A stretch of 64,000 nucleotides of DNA from Flavobacteriaceae bacterium (GTDB lineage Bacteria > Bacteroidota > Bacteroidia > Flavobacteriales > Flavobacteriaceae): positions 52,207-116,206 of the forward strand of contig JAQWIL010000037.1 in assembly GCA_029248885.1 (NCBI GenBank). Direction: 5' to 3'. Position 1 is the stretch's first letter. Each line of letters opens with the position of its first letter. The position numbers and the translations under genes are program-made. Shown here piece by piece: positions 37,280-46,301 of the stretch. The notes under the pieces were generated by a model. It worked only from the letters and a program-made list of their open reading frames with translations, was not told the origin of the DNA and searched no databases.

Positions 37280-38971
37280 GTGAAGAAACGCCATCATTTA
37301 ATCCTATGTATTGCAGTTTTAGCGAGCTGTACATCGCACAATCCATCAATTCCGTTGTCTGGAACCATTGGAAATCATATCATGGTATCATCAGCACATC
37401 CGTTGGCGTCGGCGGTTGGCCTTGATGTTATGAAAAATGGCGGAAATGCAATTGATGCTGCCATAGCGACGCATTTTGCTTTGGCGGTCGTTTATCCACA
37501 AGCCGGTAATATTGGCGGTGGCGGATTTGCCGTAATACGCATGAATGACGGTACAATAAGCTCCTTAGATTTTCGAGAAAAAGCACCAGCACTGGCGCAT
37601 CGTGAAATGTATTTGAATGCAGATGGTCAGTTGGATAACCTACTTAGCACCCACGGACATATGGCAACTGGTGTGCCTGGGGCTGTTGATGGGATGTTTG
37701 CCCTTCATCAAAAATATGGCACACTGCCTATGGCTGAATTGATCGAGCCGTCTATAAAAATGGCTCAAAGAGGATATGCTATAACCCCTTTGGCTGCTGA
37801 ACTTTTAAACACCAAACAAGAAGAATTTCAAACACACAACCGTTGGTCAACTCCATATCACAGTGATCAGAACTGGCAAGCTGGTGACACCATTACACAA
37901 CCAGATCTCGCCCAGACTCTAGAACACATTCAAACCAATGGGCGTAATGGCTTTTACGAAGGAATCGTTGCAGATCAAATCGTGGCTGAGATGCAAAGTG
38001 GAAATGGCTTAATCTCCTATGCAGATTTAAAAAACTACCAAAGTGTATGGCGGAAACCGATCATTGGCAATTACCGTGGACATCAAATCATCAGCATGGC
38101 TCCTCCTTCTAGTGGCGGAATTGCCTTAATTCAGCTCCTACAAGGTACCGAGGGTTACCCCATCGCTGATTGGGGCCATAACAGCACCAAAACAATACAT
38201 CTGATGGCTGAGCTCGAAAAGCGTGTCTATGCCGATCGTGCGACCTATCTTGGTGATCCTGATTTTGTAGATATCCCTGTTAATCAGTTGCTCGATTCCC
38301 TGTATAATCAGCAGCGTTATGCAGATATTTCTTTTGACAAAGCTACTCCTTCCGAATTGGTCTCAGCAGGTGAAATACCATCCTCTGAAAGCCCAGAAAC
38401 CACACACCTCTCTGTGGTGGATGCAGATGGGAATGCTGTTGCCATTACCACCACACTCAATAGCTCCTTTGGCAACAAAGTCATGGTAAAAGGGGCCGGT
38501 TTTTTTCTAAACAACGAAATGGATGATTTTAGCAGCAAACCTGGCGTTCCAAATCAATTTGGACTGATTGGTGGAGACGCCAATGCGATTGCTCCCCATA
38601 AGCGTATGCTGAGCTCAATGACGCCAACCATCGTAACCAAAAACGGTAAGTTAAAAATGGTAGTGGGAACTCCTGGCGGCTCAACCATTATCACCAGTGT
38701 GTACCAAACCCTACTCAATGTCATTGATTTTGATATGGGCATGCAAGAGGCTGTCCATGCGAAAAAAGTTCATCATCAATGGTATCCCGATGAAATTCGA
38801 GTCGAAACCGATGCCTTGACGGGGAGTGTAGAAACAGATTTAGAACAACTTGGACATCAGTTACGAATGACCGATAAAATTGGTCGAATGGATTGTATTC
38901 TGGTACTCCCCGACGGACGTTTGGAAGGAGGCGCAGATCCACGAGGTGATAATACCGCTCTTGGTTATTGA
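37280..38971 (+). CDS. ggt: gamma-glutamyltransferase lipoprotein
   Basis: A 563-aa Ntn-hydrolase that cleaves glutathione and other gamma-glutamyl compounds. It is made as a precursor that cuts itself before the nucleophile Thr374 in ETTHLSVVDADGNAV. Other family motifs are GNAIDAAIATHFALAVVYPQAGNIGGGGF, DFREKAP, PPSSGGIALIQLL and MLSSMTPTIV...GTPGGSTI. The GTG start gives MKKRHHLILCIAVLASC with a lipobox, so the enzyme is probably anchored in the envelope rather than free in the periplasm. It is divergent from ald. Confidence 0.95.
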   Translation: MKKRHHLILCIAVLASCTSHNPSIPLSGTIGNHIMVSSAHPLASAVGLDVMKNGGNAIDAAIATHFALAVVYPQAGNIGGGGFAVIRMNDGTISSLDFREKAPALAHREMYLNADGQLDNLLSTHGHMATGVPGAVDGMFALHQKYGTLPMAELIEPSIKMAQRGYAITPLAAELLNTKQEEFQTHNRWSTPYHSDQNWQAGDTITQPDLAQTLEHIQTNGRNGFYEGIVADQIVAEMQSGNGLISYADLKNYQSVWRKPIIGNYRGHQIISMAPPSSGGIALIQLLQGTEGYPIADWGHNSTKTIHLMAELEKRVYADRATYLGDPDFVDIPVNQLLDSLYNQQRYADISFDKATPSELVSAGEIPSSESPETTHLSVVDADGNAVAITTTLNSSFGNKVMVKGAGFFLNNEMDDFSSKPGVPNQFGLIGGDANAIAPHKRMLSSMTPTIVTKNGKLKMVVGTPGGSTIITSVYQTLLNVIDFDMGMQEAVHAKKVHHQWYPDEIRVETDALTGSVETDLEQLGHQLRMTDKIGRMDCILVLPDGRLEGGADPRGDNTALGY

Positions 38972-39052
38972 TTGTTAATAATCTTGTTGATGAACCGTTT
39001 TTTGGATTGGTTTGAGATGCGTCTTTGGTTTGTAATTTTATAAAAAGTCAAG

Positions 39053-39472
39053 ATGATGAACGACCGTCACAATGATATCCTTCGCATTCGTCCCCAAATC
39101 AAAAAACATCAAACTTTTGAAACTATGTCTGATGAGGAGCGATTTCAAAACTGCACCCTTCGTCCGATTTTAAAGTTGCAGAATCCCCTACTCCTCGCCT
39201 CTTTTGTCAATTATGCCATCAAACACAAGGGCGTGTTTTTTGATATCCCAACTGACAAGCAACTGGCCTATATCGAAAATGCCCTTCATAAAGATCAAAA
39301 ATTCCGTAATGCCCTCAAAGGCATGATTATCGGTCAGTTTACAGTAGAAGAATACAGCATCTACACCCAAAACTCCTCTCAACTCAACAAGCGAATGATG
39401 AGCTTGGTAATCACCCGATTGCAAGACCAGTTGCAGTTGTTGGTGCCGAGTGGCTTGTCTAAGGTTGGCTAA
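39053..39472 (+). CDS. conserved hypothetical protein
   Basis: A 139-aa mostly helical, soluble protein of a type I believe is common in Flavobacteriia; I know of no established function (I have a vague memory of such proteins being labelled glyoxalase, but no glyoxalase motif is visible). The conserved-looking core is EERFQNCTLRPILKLQNPLL (about 28-47) and FRNALKGMIIGQFTVEEY (about 84-101). Two adjacent ATG codons at 39053 and 39056 could both serve as start. No perfect promoter is found; it may be read from ggt, 81 nt upstream. Confidence 0.72.
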   Translation: MMNDRHNDILRIRPQIKKHQTFETMSDEERFQNCTLRPILKLQNPLLLASFVNYAIKHKGVFFDIPTDKQLAYIENALHKDQKFRNALKGMIIGQFTVEEYSIYTQNSSQLNKRMMSLVITRLQDQLQLLVPSGLSKVG

Positions 39473-39630
39473 TCTTTTTTTAGTAACTTTATTCCTGATT
39501 TACCCCCAAATATATTCAGTGAAATCACTTAGTCTACACACAATCAAAATTTTACGGGAAGATTTGGGAAATTACATCCTCAGTTGAATTATCAATGGGG
39601 TTGAATTTTGTTTAATTTAACTTTTAAATA
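39473..39630. other. 158-bp intergenic region without a recognised element
   Basis: AT-rich spacer between the 139-aa gene and the receptor fragment. I see no exact TAnnTTTG box; TAACTTTT at about 39617-39624 just before the receptor ATG is only a partial match. Confidence 0.5.
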
Positions 39631-40887
39631 ATGAAAAAAGATATCAAATCTTATATGCTTATAATGTCAATCCTGTTATCGACATGGCTTATTGCTCAAC
39701 AAACTAATGGTGTGGTCACAGACTCCAATGGCATACCTCTTGCTTTTGTAGAAGTCTTTGAAGAAAACACAACGCATGGAACGCTCTCGACAGATGATGG
39801 TTCATTTACTATCAATACAAGTTCGCTTCCAGTTAGATTACACTTTAAGGCTTTGGGCTTTGCATCACAAAGTATAATGATTGATCAAGATTCGACAAAC
39901 TTGTCAATTGTCATGCAAGAGAGCGAATTAAGTTTTAATGAAGTTGTTCTTGTTGGATCTCGAAATCGCAATAGAACGGTGGTTGATACGCCTGTTCCTA
40001 TTGACGTGATTGATGTGCAATCACTTTCCAATAATAGTCCGCAAACATCCGTAAATGAAATCTTAAATTATGTAGCACCTTCTTTTACTTCTCAGCCACA
40101 AACTGTTTCGGATGGAACGGATCACATCGATCCTGCATCACTCCGAGGGCTAGGTCCTGACCAAATTTTGGTACTGATCAATGGAAAGCGCCGTCATACC
40201 TCTGCCCTGATCAACGTGAATGGTACTGTAGGAGCTGGTAGTGTTGGTACAGACTTGAACAGTATTCCAACTGCAGCTATTCAACGTATTGAAGTTTTAC
40301 GTGATGGCGCAGCAGCACAATATGGATCGGATGCCATTGCTGGTGTAATCAATATTGTACTGAAAAAGGATACAGGCTCACTTGCCCTTAATTATACAAC
40401 AGGGGCTCATCTAAGCGCAAATGCGAATCAGTTTGAGGGTGGAATTGATGGCCAACGTTTTAAGCTCGATGCAAACTATGGGTTAGCTTTAGGTTCTAAA
40501 GGCGGCTACATCAATTTTACTGGTGAACTCTCATCTCGAACACCTGCTCTTAGAAACAAAGATTACAGTGGTGATATTTTTAGAGCATATCACGGTGCAG
40601 AACGACTTTTTGCAGCTTCTGGCGGTAGCGTTGCTACGATGAATTTACAAGATTACCAAAATGCGGCTGCTGGGTTGACGTATTTATCTCCTGAAAGCCA
40701 AGAGACCATTGCTGGATTGAATGTTGATTTGGACAGTGATATTGAAACCTTAAGAGGGTTATTGGATGTTGATGCAGATGAGGGCGAACTTGCTGCACGT
40801 GGTCTTACACGTAAGGATTTTCGTTTTAAAGTGGGTACTTCAGAACTCAATGAAGGTAAGTTTTTTGAATACTGTATAGATTTGTGA
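39631..40887 (+). pseudogene. TonB-dependent receptor, truncated after the plug domain
   Basis: The 418-aa product has a signal peptide (about 1-22), a carboxypeptidase-regulatory-like beta domain (about 23-105: TNGVVTDSNGIPLAFVEV), then a TonB plug with ASLRGLGPDQILVLINGKRRH, LNSIPTAAIQRIEVLRDGAAAQYGSDAIAGVINIVLKK. Family members continue into a 22-strand barrel totalling about 900 residues, but here the frame ends with a few unrelated residues (EYCIDL) soon after the barrel begins (SELNEGKFF). No barrel coding is found in any frame before the terminator at 40953. It is best read as a decayed or internally deleted receptor for a large nutrient; a regulated short form is much less likely. Confidence 0.8.
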
Positions 40888-40952
40888 ACTTTTTCATGGT
40901 TTATTAGATAAATGTTTATAAATATGAGGATCGAAATAACCTACATTAAGCC

Positions 40953-40982
40953 GCCTCGTCTTTCTACGGGGCATTTTTTTTG
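40953..40982 (+). terminator. Rho-independent terminator after the truncated receptor
   Basis: Stem GCCTCGT / ACGGGGC (7 bp with one G-T) around a 6-nt loop CTTTCT, followed directly by a run of T. It probably ended the intact receptor gene originally. Confidence 0.75.
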
Positions 40983-40991
40983 TCGTTCTTT

Positions 40992-41120
40992 TCACTCCCA
41001 ATCCTCATCGTCCTTTCCAAACAAAATCCTTGTGATGATTTTACCAACGGATTTCCCAACCCAATAGCCCCCGCCGATAAAGACAAAGCATAGCACCAAT
41101 AGCAAAAACAAAAATTCCAT
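40992..41120 (-). CDS. 42-aa single-pass membrane protein
   Basis: A short frame with product MEFLFLLLVLCFVFIGGGYW followed by a basic stretch (VGKSVGKIITRILFGK) and acidic tail DDEDWE. One strong N-terminal membrane helix with a cytoplasmic charged tail is a sensible protein, not random sequence. A perfect -7 box lies 98 nt upstream. No homologue is recognised. It occupies most of the otherwise gene-free stretch between the receptor remnant and DUF2461. Confidence 0.5.
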   Translation of the reverse strand: MEFLFLLLVLCFVFIGGGYWVGKSVGKIITRILFGKDDEDWE

Positions 41121-41175
41121 CGTGATCTGTTTAGCCCCTAGACCATGACCTAATCTTTACATTGCGGTTTTTAAA

Positions 41176-41195
41176 TAAAATGGAAAGCCATTTTA
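41176..41195 (-). terminator. AT-rich hairpin downstream of DUF2461
   Basis: TAAAATGG / CCATTTTA form a perfect 8-bp stem with a 4-nt loop, 42 bp past the DUF2461 stop. The following T-run on the minus strand is weak, so a terminator role is tentative. Confidence 0.35.
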
Positions 41196-41218
41196 AGTAG
41201 GTCTGTTGGGGTATCTAC

Positions 41219-41226
41219 CAAATATA
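41219..41226 (-). promoter_or_regulatory. -7 element upstream of the 42-aa gene
   Basis: TATATTTG on the minus strand, exact consensus, at the 3' end of DUF2461 and 98 nt before the small ORF. Confidence 0.4.
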
Positions 41227-41237
41227 GAAAAAATCCT

Positions 41238-41906
41238 CTAAACCAAACTCTCCCCATCCGCATTGGTGGTCAGCACCTCACTCATATAGTCCACAAAGGG
41301 GCGCACGGCTTGTAGGGCCTTGTCTGCGCGGTCCAAAAAGTCGGGTTGGCAGATTTCCTTGTCCGAATAGTTAATCGTGAAAATATGCTGCTTAAAGCGT
41401 AGAAGGTCAATATTGGGGTGGTCTTTGGCATATCCCTTGGGAGCGTTTTTGACCGCCTCGCCTTGGAGCTCGCCCCAAACGCTTTTGAATGTTTTGTTGT
41501 TCAGTATAGAACGGTATTCTTCCCCATCGATATTTATTTCTTGTCGAATGCGTTTTAAGTCCGCCGGATTGGGATCCCAAAATCCACAAGCCAAAAAGTT
41601 GTTTCCAGGCGAAAGATGCAGGTAATAACCCCCACGATAGATTGGTTTGGTGCGGTGCCATGTCAGTCCAAAATGGGTTTTATAGGGCGTTTTGTCTTTG
41701 GAGAAACGTACATCCCGATAAATGCGAAAGAGTTTAAAACGGTCAATATAATCGTGTTGATTGAGTTGATCTTTTAACTGTTCTCCAAAGGCCTTGACTT
41801 GGGTTTCTAGGGTTTTAAAAGTGGGTTTATGCTCGGTAAACCAATCCCGGTTGTTATTTTGTTGTAATTCAGTAAAAAAAGAAATGAAGTCTTTTGGTAA
41901 TTGCAT
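41238..41906 (-). CDS. DUF2461 family protein
   Basis: A 222-aa soluble protein of the DUF2461 (TIGR02453) family. The start MQLPKDFISFFTELQQNNNRDWFTEHK, the central RIYRDVRFSKDKTPYKTHFG and YYLHLSPGNNFLACGFWDP segments are the family's conserved blocks. No biochemical function is established to my knowledge. AACTTTTG (one mismatch from the -7 consensus) ends 2 nt before the ATG on the minus strand, and it overlaps the divergent promoter region of the small membrane genes. Confidence 0.9.
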   Translation of the reverse strand: MQLPKDFISFFTELQQNNNRDWFTEHKPTFKTLETQVKAFGEQLKDQLNQHDYIDRFKLFRIYRDVRFSKDKTPYKTHFGLTWHRTKPIYRGGYYLHLSPGNNFLACGFWDPNPADLKRIRQEINIDGEEYRSILNNKTFKSVWGELQGEAVKNAPKGYAKDHPNIDLLRFKQHIFTINYSDKEICQPDFLDRADKALQAVRPFVDYMSEVLTTNADGESLV

Positions 41907-41915
41907 GTCAAAAGT

Positions 41916-41945
41916 TTTGATAGTTTATAAAAATATGTATTTTTG
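41916..41945 (+). promoter_or_regulatory. promoter for the small membrane-protein cluster
   Basis: TTTG at 41916-41919 and TATTTTTG at 41938-41945, spacing 18 bp; the box ends 21 nt before the GTG start at 41967. Confidence 0.65.
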
Positions 41946-41966
41946 AAATAACCAAATCTTTAATCT

Positions 41967-42176
41967 GTGCCCTGGATCACCACTTACCTTTTCTTTTTAC
42001 TTGTCGTAATCATCAATAAACTCTTTTATGATATCTCATTGCAAAAGCCCATTTTGAGCTTTGTATTGATTTCTCTATTGTTTGCCACCTACTTCTTTTT
42101 ATTGACCTATGGAGACGGTATTGAGATCATCGAGCAATATGTGATTTATCGGGATACTTCAATCCACCAAGCATGA
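41967..42176 (+). CDS. 69-aa small membrane protein
   Basis: A 69-aa protein with two hydrophobic segments (TTYLFFLLVVIINKLFY, about 5-21, and SFVLISLLFATYFFLLTY, about 31-48) and a polar tail. GTG start at 41967 is supported by a full promoter. It overlaps the next small frame by 4 nt (ATGA), which argues that both are translated. No family recognised. Confidence 0.55.
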   Translation: MPWITTYLFFLLVVIINKLFYDISLQKPILSFVLISLLFATYFFLLTYGDGIEIIEQYVIYRDTSIHQA

Positions 42177-42352
42177 ATAACACAACTTGGATTTTGGTTT
42201 TTGTCTTATTAGAGTTTAGCTACCTGCTTTATCGTTCGTTTAAACGTCGCTTTTCACAAACCCCTTTGTTTCGTGTTTTTGTGAGTATGGTATCCTATGT
42301 ATTGATCGCTTTAGTAATTATGAGGCTATTGACTTGGCATTCGTTTTATTAA
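42173..42352 (+). CDS. 59-aa small membrane protein
   Basis: The frame starts MNNTTWILVFVLLEFSYLLY, continues with a basic loop RSFKRRF and a second hydrophobic stretch (VSMVSYVLIALVIMRLL, about 37-53). The start codon overlaps the previous stop as ATGA. Two-helix hairpin topology with positively charged connecting loop. Function unknown. Confidence 0.5.
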   Translation: MNNTTWILVFVLLEFSYLLYRSFKRRFSQTPLFRVFVSMVSYVLIALVIMRLLTWHSFY

Positions 42353-42362
42353 GCAGATTTCC

Positions 42363-42524
42363 ATGGTGGTCATACTGATTGTATTGTTCTTTCTGTTTTT
42401 ACATGGGCTAAACAAGCTCTATCCCATGACCTTTTACAAATATCCTGGGTGTAGCATTTTGCTTACAGTCCTTCTGTTTTTGGTAGTTTTGGTCATGCTG
42501 ATGGGTTTATACTTTGGAGTATAA
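42363..42524 (+). CDS. 53-aa small membrane protein
   Basis: The frame MVVILIVLFFLFLHGLNKLY, then a short polar linker (PMTFYKYPGC) and a second helix (SILLTVLLFLVVLVMLMGLY). It starts 10 nt after the preceding stop and ends 5 nt from the convergent hisIE stop. Third member of a run of tiny two-helix membrane proteins; no family recognised. Confidence 0.5.
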   Translation: MVVILIVLFFLFLHGLNKLYPMTFYKYPGCSILLTVLLFLVVLVMLMGLYFGV

Positions 42525-42529
42525 AGCAA

Positions 42530-43129
42530 CTATCCCTTTTGCCGTTCCTCAAGTACGCGAACCACATCGTTTAAGGCATGTCCTTTGGCTTGCAACAAAA
42601 TTAAATAATGAAAAAGAAGGTCAGCACTTTCATTTAAAAACAAGTCCGAGTTGGTGTCTTTGGCTTCGATGACGGTTTCTACGGCTTCCTCCCCTACTTT
42701 TTGTGCAATCTTATTGATGCCTTTGGTAAAGAGACTGGCCACATAGCTTTTGTCTGTTGGATTGTTTTTGCGATCCGCAATAACTTCTTCCAAATCAGTC
42801 AAAAAGCCATAGTTGGGATTATTGCTTTCGCCCCAGCAGGTATCATCTCCTTTATGACAAGTGGGACCTTTGGGCTTGGCCTGAATCAATAGGGCATCAC
42901 GATCACAGTCTACGTCCATATCGATTAAGGTTAAAACATGACCGCTCTCCTCCCCTTTTGTCCAAAGGCGGTTTTTGGAACGGCTAAAAAAAGTGACTTG
43001 TTGGGTCTCTTTTGTTTTGGTGACGGCTTCTTGGTTCATATAGCCCAACATCAATACGCATTTGGTATTTGCGTCTTGCACGATTGCAGGAACAAGTCCG
43101 TCTGGGTGTTTGCTAAAATTAATTGTCAT
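42530..43129 (-). CDS. hisIE: bifunctional phosphoribosyl-AMP cyclohydrolase / phosphoribosyl-ATP pyrophosphatase
   Basis: A 199-aa fusion for steps 2 and 3 of histidine synthesis. HisI part (1-about 105) has [28 protein letters not shown] and the Zn/Mg-binding [10 protein letters not shown]...[10 protein letters not shown]; HisE part (about 110-199) has [21 protein letters not shown] and [11 protein letters not shown]. Last gene of the his operon; its start overlaps hisF by 4 nt. Confidence 0.97.
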   Translation of the reverse strand: MTINFSKHPDGLVPAIVQDANTKCVLMLGYMNQEAVTKTKETQQVTFFSRSKNRLWTKGEESGHVLTLIDMDVDCDRDALLIQAKPKGPTCHKGDDTCWGESNNPNYGFLTDLEEVIADRKNNPTDKSYVASLFTKGINKIAQKVGEEAVETVIEAKDTNSDLFLNESADLLFHYLILLQAKGHALNDVVRVLEERQKG

Positions 43130-43878
43130 CGCATTGGTATTTTGTGTAATCGCAATTCGTTTTTTAGTTCTGGAATGCTGATTTCTTTAAAGTGAAATAC
43201 ACTTGCTGCCAAAGCCGCATCTGCATTTCCCTCGACAAAGGTATCAATAAAGTGTTGTATGGTTCCTGCACCGCCAGAGGCAATGACAGGAACCGTTACC
43301 GTTTCGCTGAGTTGTCGTAGTGCAGTATTGGCAAATCCTTGTTTGGTGCCGTCGTGATCCATAGAGGTAAACAGCAGTTCCCCTGCGCCGCGCTCTACGG
43401 CTTCTTGCGCCCATGGAAACAGTTTTCGCTCGGTGGGAACCTTACCGCCAACCAAGTGGACAACCCACTGCGCAGCAATTTGTTTGGCGTCAATCGCTAC
43501 AACGACACATTGTGTGCCAAAACGATTAGCAACCTCGCTAATGAGTTCAGGACGGCGAACAGCAGCAGAGTTGATCGAGACCTTATCTGCGCCATTGTCC
43601 AATAGGATTCCAACATCGTCCATTGCATTGATACCACCGCCCACAGTAAAAGGGATATCGATGGCTTGCGCAACATCCCGAACCAGCTTGGCAAGGGTTT
43701 TTCGTTTTTCTTCTGATGCTGAAATATCGAGAAACACGAGCTCATCTGCTCCTTCCTCGGCATAGCGTTGGGCAAGTTCAACAGGGTCTCCTGCATCCCG
43801 AAGGTTGACAAAATTGACCCCCTTGACCGTGCGACCATCTTTAATATCCAAACAGGGTATGATTCGTTTTGTGAGCAT
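43126..43878 (-). CDS. hisF: imidazole glycerol phosphate synthase, cyclase subunit
   Basis: A 250-aa TIM barrel that closes the imidazole ring using ammonia delivered by HisH. The N-terminus [23 protein letters not shown] (catalytic Asp11) and [15 protein letters not shown] [23 protein letters not shown] (catalytic Asp near 130) and [12 protein letters not shown] are canonical. One nucleotide separates it from hisA, and it overlaps hisIE by 4 nt. Confidence 0.97.
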   Translation of the reverse strand: MLTKRIIPCLDIKDGRTVKGVNFVNLRDAGDPVELAQRYAEEGADELVFLDISASEEKRKTLAKLVRDVAQAIDIPFTVGGGINAMDDVGILLDNGADKVSINSAAVRRPELISEVANRFGTQCVVVAIDAKQIAAQWVVHLVGGKVPTERKLFPWAQEAVERGAGELLFTSMDHDGTKQGFANTALRQLSETVTVPVIASGGAGTIQHFIDTFVEGNADAALAASVFHFKEISIPELKNELRLHKIPMR

Positions 43879-43879
43879 A

Positions 43880-44608
43880 TCAGCTTTGATTGAGTTGATA
43901 GGTTTCCAATTCTTTTAACTCGATTTTTCCTTCGTAAATGGCTTTACCTACAACTGCTGCCGAACAACCGAGTTCACGACAGGCATAGAGGTCTTTCATG
44001 CTGCTCACCCCACCTGAGGCGATCAGAGACAAGCCCTCAACCTCGTTGAGTAACTCGCCGTACAGTTCTAAAGAAGGACCCGCTAACATGCCATCTTTGG
44101 CGACATCGGTGCACAAGACGTTTGTAAATCCCTTTTTTGTGAAATCCTGAACAAACTCCAGTACATCAATTCCGGAGTCTTGTTCCCAACCGTGTATGGC
44201 AACACAACGGTTTTTGGCGTCTGCGCCTAAAATGAGTTGATCCGCGCCATATTGATCCAGCCACTCCAATACAAGTTGGGGTTCGACAACAGCGATACTC
44301 CCCAATGTGACCTGAGCAGCGCCACAATCAAAAGCGATTTGCAAATCACGCTCCGACTTGATGCCCCCGCCAAAGTCCACTTGTAAGTTGGTTTGGGTGG
44401 CAATGGCTTCCAATACCTTTGCATTGACAATATGCTTGGCACGAGCTCCGTCAAGGTCAACCACATGGAGGTGTTTCAGTCCAGCACCTTCAAAACGTTT
44501 GGCAACCTCAACTGGAGAATCACTATAAACGGTTTTGGTGTCATAAACCCCTTTGGTCAGTCGCACACATTGCCCTTCTAAGATATCAATCGCAGGAATA
44601 ATGATCAT
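43880..44608 (-). CDS. hisA: phosphoribosylformimino-5-aminoimidazole carboxamide ribotide isomerase
   Basis: A 242-aa TIM barrel, Amadori isomerase of histidine synthesis. Starts [20 protein letters not shown] with catalytic Asp8, followed by [37 protein letters not shown] (catalytic Asp) and [13 protein letters not shown]. Starts within the hisH stop by a 4-nt overlap. Confidence 0.97.
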   Translation of the reverse strand: MIIIPAIDILEGQCVRLTKGVYDTKTVYSDSPVEVAKRFEGAGLKHLHVVDLDGARAKHIVNAKVLEAIATQTNLQVDFGGGIKSERDLQIAFDCGAAQVTLGSIAVVEPQLVLEWLDQYGADQLILGADAKNRCVAIHGWEQDSGIDVLEFVQDFTKKGFTNVLCTDVAKDGMLAGPSLELYGELLNEVEGLSLIASGGVSSMKDLYACRELGCSAAVVGKAIYEGKIELKELETYQLNQS

Positions 44609-45183
44609 AATGACAAAAAATTTTGTAAAAGTTGTGCGCCCATAGCTCCACTCTTTTCCGGGTGAAATTGAGTGCCATAAAAATTGTTTTTTGCCATTGC
44701 TGCAGCAAAATTGATGTCGTAAAGACAGTGTCCAATCGTGTTTTCATTGGGGATGGCATAATAGCTATGTACCAGATAAAAATGACTGTCGTTTGGGATT
44801 TTATCAAACAATACCCCATTACCTTTCACTTCGTTCCAACCCATATGCGGTACATTGCGTGTGGTCGTAAATCGAACCACTTCGGTATCAAAGATTCCCA
44901 AGCCCGTTGTATTTCCCTCTTCGGAACTGTTACACATCAACTGCATTCCCAAACAAATGCCCAAAACAGGTTGTGTCAGCTCTGGAATCAGCGTATCCAA
45001 CTCGGTGCTTTTGAGTTTCGCCATCGCCGAGCTCGCTTCCCCTACTCCTGGGAAAATTACATGAGAAGCCGATTGAATGACTTCTGGATCACTTGACAGT
45101 GTGGCCGAAACCCCCAAACGTGCTAAAGCAAAACGAATGCTCTGGATATTGCCAGCCCCATAATCGATAATGGCTACACTCAT
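44605..45183 (-). CDS. hisH: imidazole glycerol phosphate synthase, glutaminase subunit
   Basis: A 192-aa class I glutamine amidotransferase that feeds ammonia to HisF. The catalytic Cys is in [11 protein letters not shown] (about 75-85), and His/Glu are in [11 protein letters not shown] near the end. Overlaps hisB and hisA by 4 nt each. Confidence 0.97.
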   Translation of the reverse strand: MSVAIIDYGAGNIQSIRFALARLGVSATLSSDPEVIQSASHVIFPGVGEASSAMAKLKSTELDTLIPELTQPVLGICLGMQLMCNSSEEGNTTGLGIFDTEVVRFTTTRNVPHMGWNEVKGNGVLFDKIPNDSHFYLVHSYYAIPNENTIGHCLYDINFAAAMAKNNFYGTQFHPEKSGAMGAQLLQNFLSL

Positions 45184-46301
45184 AACTGTCCTTTGGTAGA
45201 AGGGAGAATCAATTTTTCAGGATCGCGCTGTATCGCTGCCTTGATGGCTTTGGCAAAGCTTTTAAAAATCGCCTCGATTTTGTGGTGCTCATTGTGTCCT
45301 TCTGCTTTGATATTCAAATTGGCTTTTGCCCCATCAGCAAAGGATTTAAAAAAGTGGAAAAACATCTCGGTTGGCATTTTGCCAATAAGCTCACGCTTGA
45401 ATTTGGCGTCCCACATCAACCAAGATCGCCCGCCAAAATCAATGGCGACTTGCGCAAGGCAATCATCCATCGGTAAGCAAAAGCCATAGCGTTCGATCCC
45501 GAGTTTGTCCCCTAAAGCCATCGAAAAGGCCTCTCCGAGTGCAATAGCAGTATCTTCAATGGTGTGATGCTCATCGACTTCCAAGTCGCCCTTGGTGGTC
45601 AATTCGATATCAATCCCGCCGTGGCGTGCCAGTTGATCAATCATGTGATCAAAAAATGCAATTCCTGTATCGATTGTGCTTTGCCCGGTTCCGTCGAGGT
45701 TAAGCGCAATCGAAATGTCCGTTTCTTTGGTTGTGCGCTTGTGCGTACACAGGCGGTGACCAGCTTTGAGCATGGTGTAAATTTCACTCCAGTTGGCCGT
45801 CGTTAAAGCAATGGCTGCTTTGGTGGCTTGGTCAGGAGTTTCGCTAAGGCGATCATCATGTTGAAGCCAAATGCCTTGCGCACCGAGCTTGACCGCCAAT
45901 TGCATATCGCTCAAGCGGTCACCGATGACAAAGGAATTCTCTAAATCATAATCACCAGACAAATAAGCCGTTAACAAACCCGTTTCGGGTTTGCGCGTGG
46001 GCGCTTGATCTGCTGGAAAGCTTTTGTCAATACAGACTTCCTCGAAAACAATCCCTTCGTTTTTCATCGCATCCATCAAATGATTGTGTACAGGCCAAAA
46101 TTGCTCCTCTGGGAAACTATCGGTCCCTAATCCGTCCTGGTTGGTAACCATGACAAGGGTGTAGTCCAACTCTTTCGCAATGCGTCCGAGATAGGTAAAT
46201 ACACCAGGGTAAAACGTCAATTTTTCAAAACGATCAAGCTGATAGTCCTCTGGCTCTAGCGCCAGTGTCCCATCACGATCGATAAATAAAATCTTTTTCA
46301 T
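45180..46301 (-). CDS. hisB: bifunctional histidinol-phosphatase / imidazoleglycerol-phosphate dehydratase
   Basis: A 373-aa fusion. The N-terminal HAD phosphatase (about 1-165) starts [16 protein letters not shown] and has TNQDGLG and [10 protein letters not shown]; the C-terminal dehydratase (about 180-373) has [30 protein letters not shown] and [14 protein letters not shown] manganese-binding repeats. The phosphatase lacks the Cys/His zinc-binding loop seen in E. coli HisB: the corresponding stretch is [15 protein letters not shown]. Coupled to hisC and hisH by 4-nt overlaps. Confidence 0.97.
   Translation of the reverse strand: MKKILFIDRDGTLALEPEDYQLDRFEKLTFYPGVFTYLGRIAKELDYTLVMVTNQDGLGTDSFPEEQFWPVHNHLMDAMKNEGIVFEEVCIDKSFPADQAPTRKPETGLLTAYLSGDYDLENSFVIGDRLSDMQLAVKLGAQGIWLQHDDRLSETPDQATKAAIALTTANWSEIYTMLKAGHRLCTHKRTTKETDISIALNLDGTGQSTIDTGIAFFDHMIDQLARHGGIDIELTTKGDLEVDEHHTIEDTAIALGEAFSMALGDKLGIERYGFCLPMDDCLAQVAIDFGGRSWLMWDAKFKRELIGKMPTEMFFHFFKSFADGAKANLNIKAEGHNEHHKIEAIFKSFAKAIKAAIQRDPEKLILPSTKGQL

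Noticed and set aside
40888..41237. Insertion sequence as cause of the receptor truncation
   Set aside because: No transposase, terminal inverted repeats or target duplications were visible around the break.
44632..45096. 154-codon open frame on the plus strand
   Set aside because: Antisense to hisH and inside the his operon; no recognisable motif.
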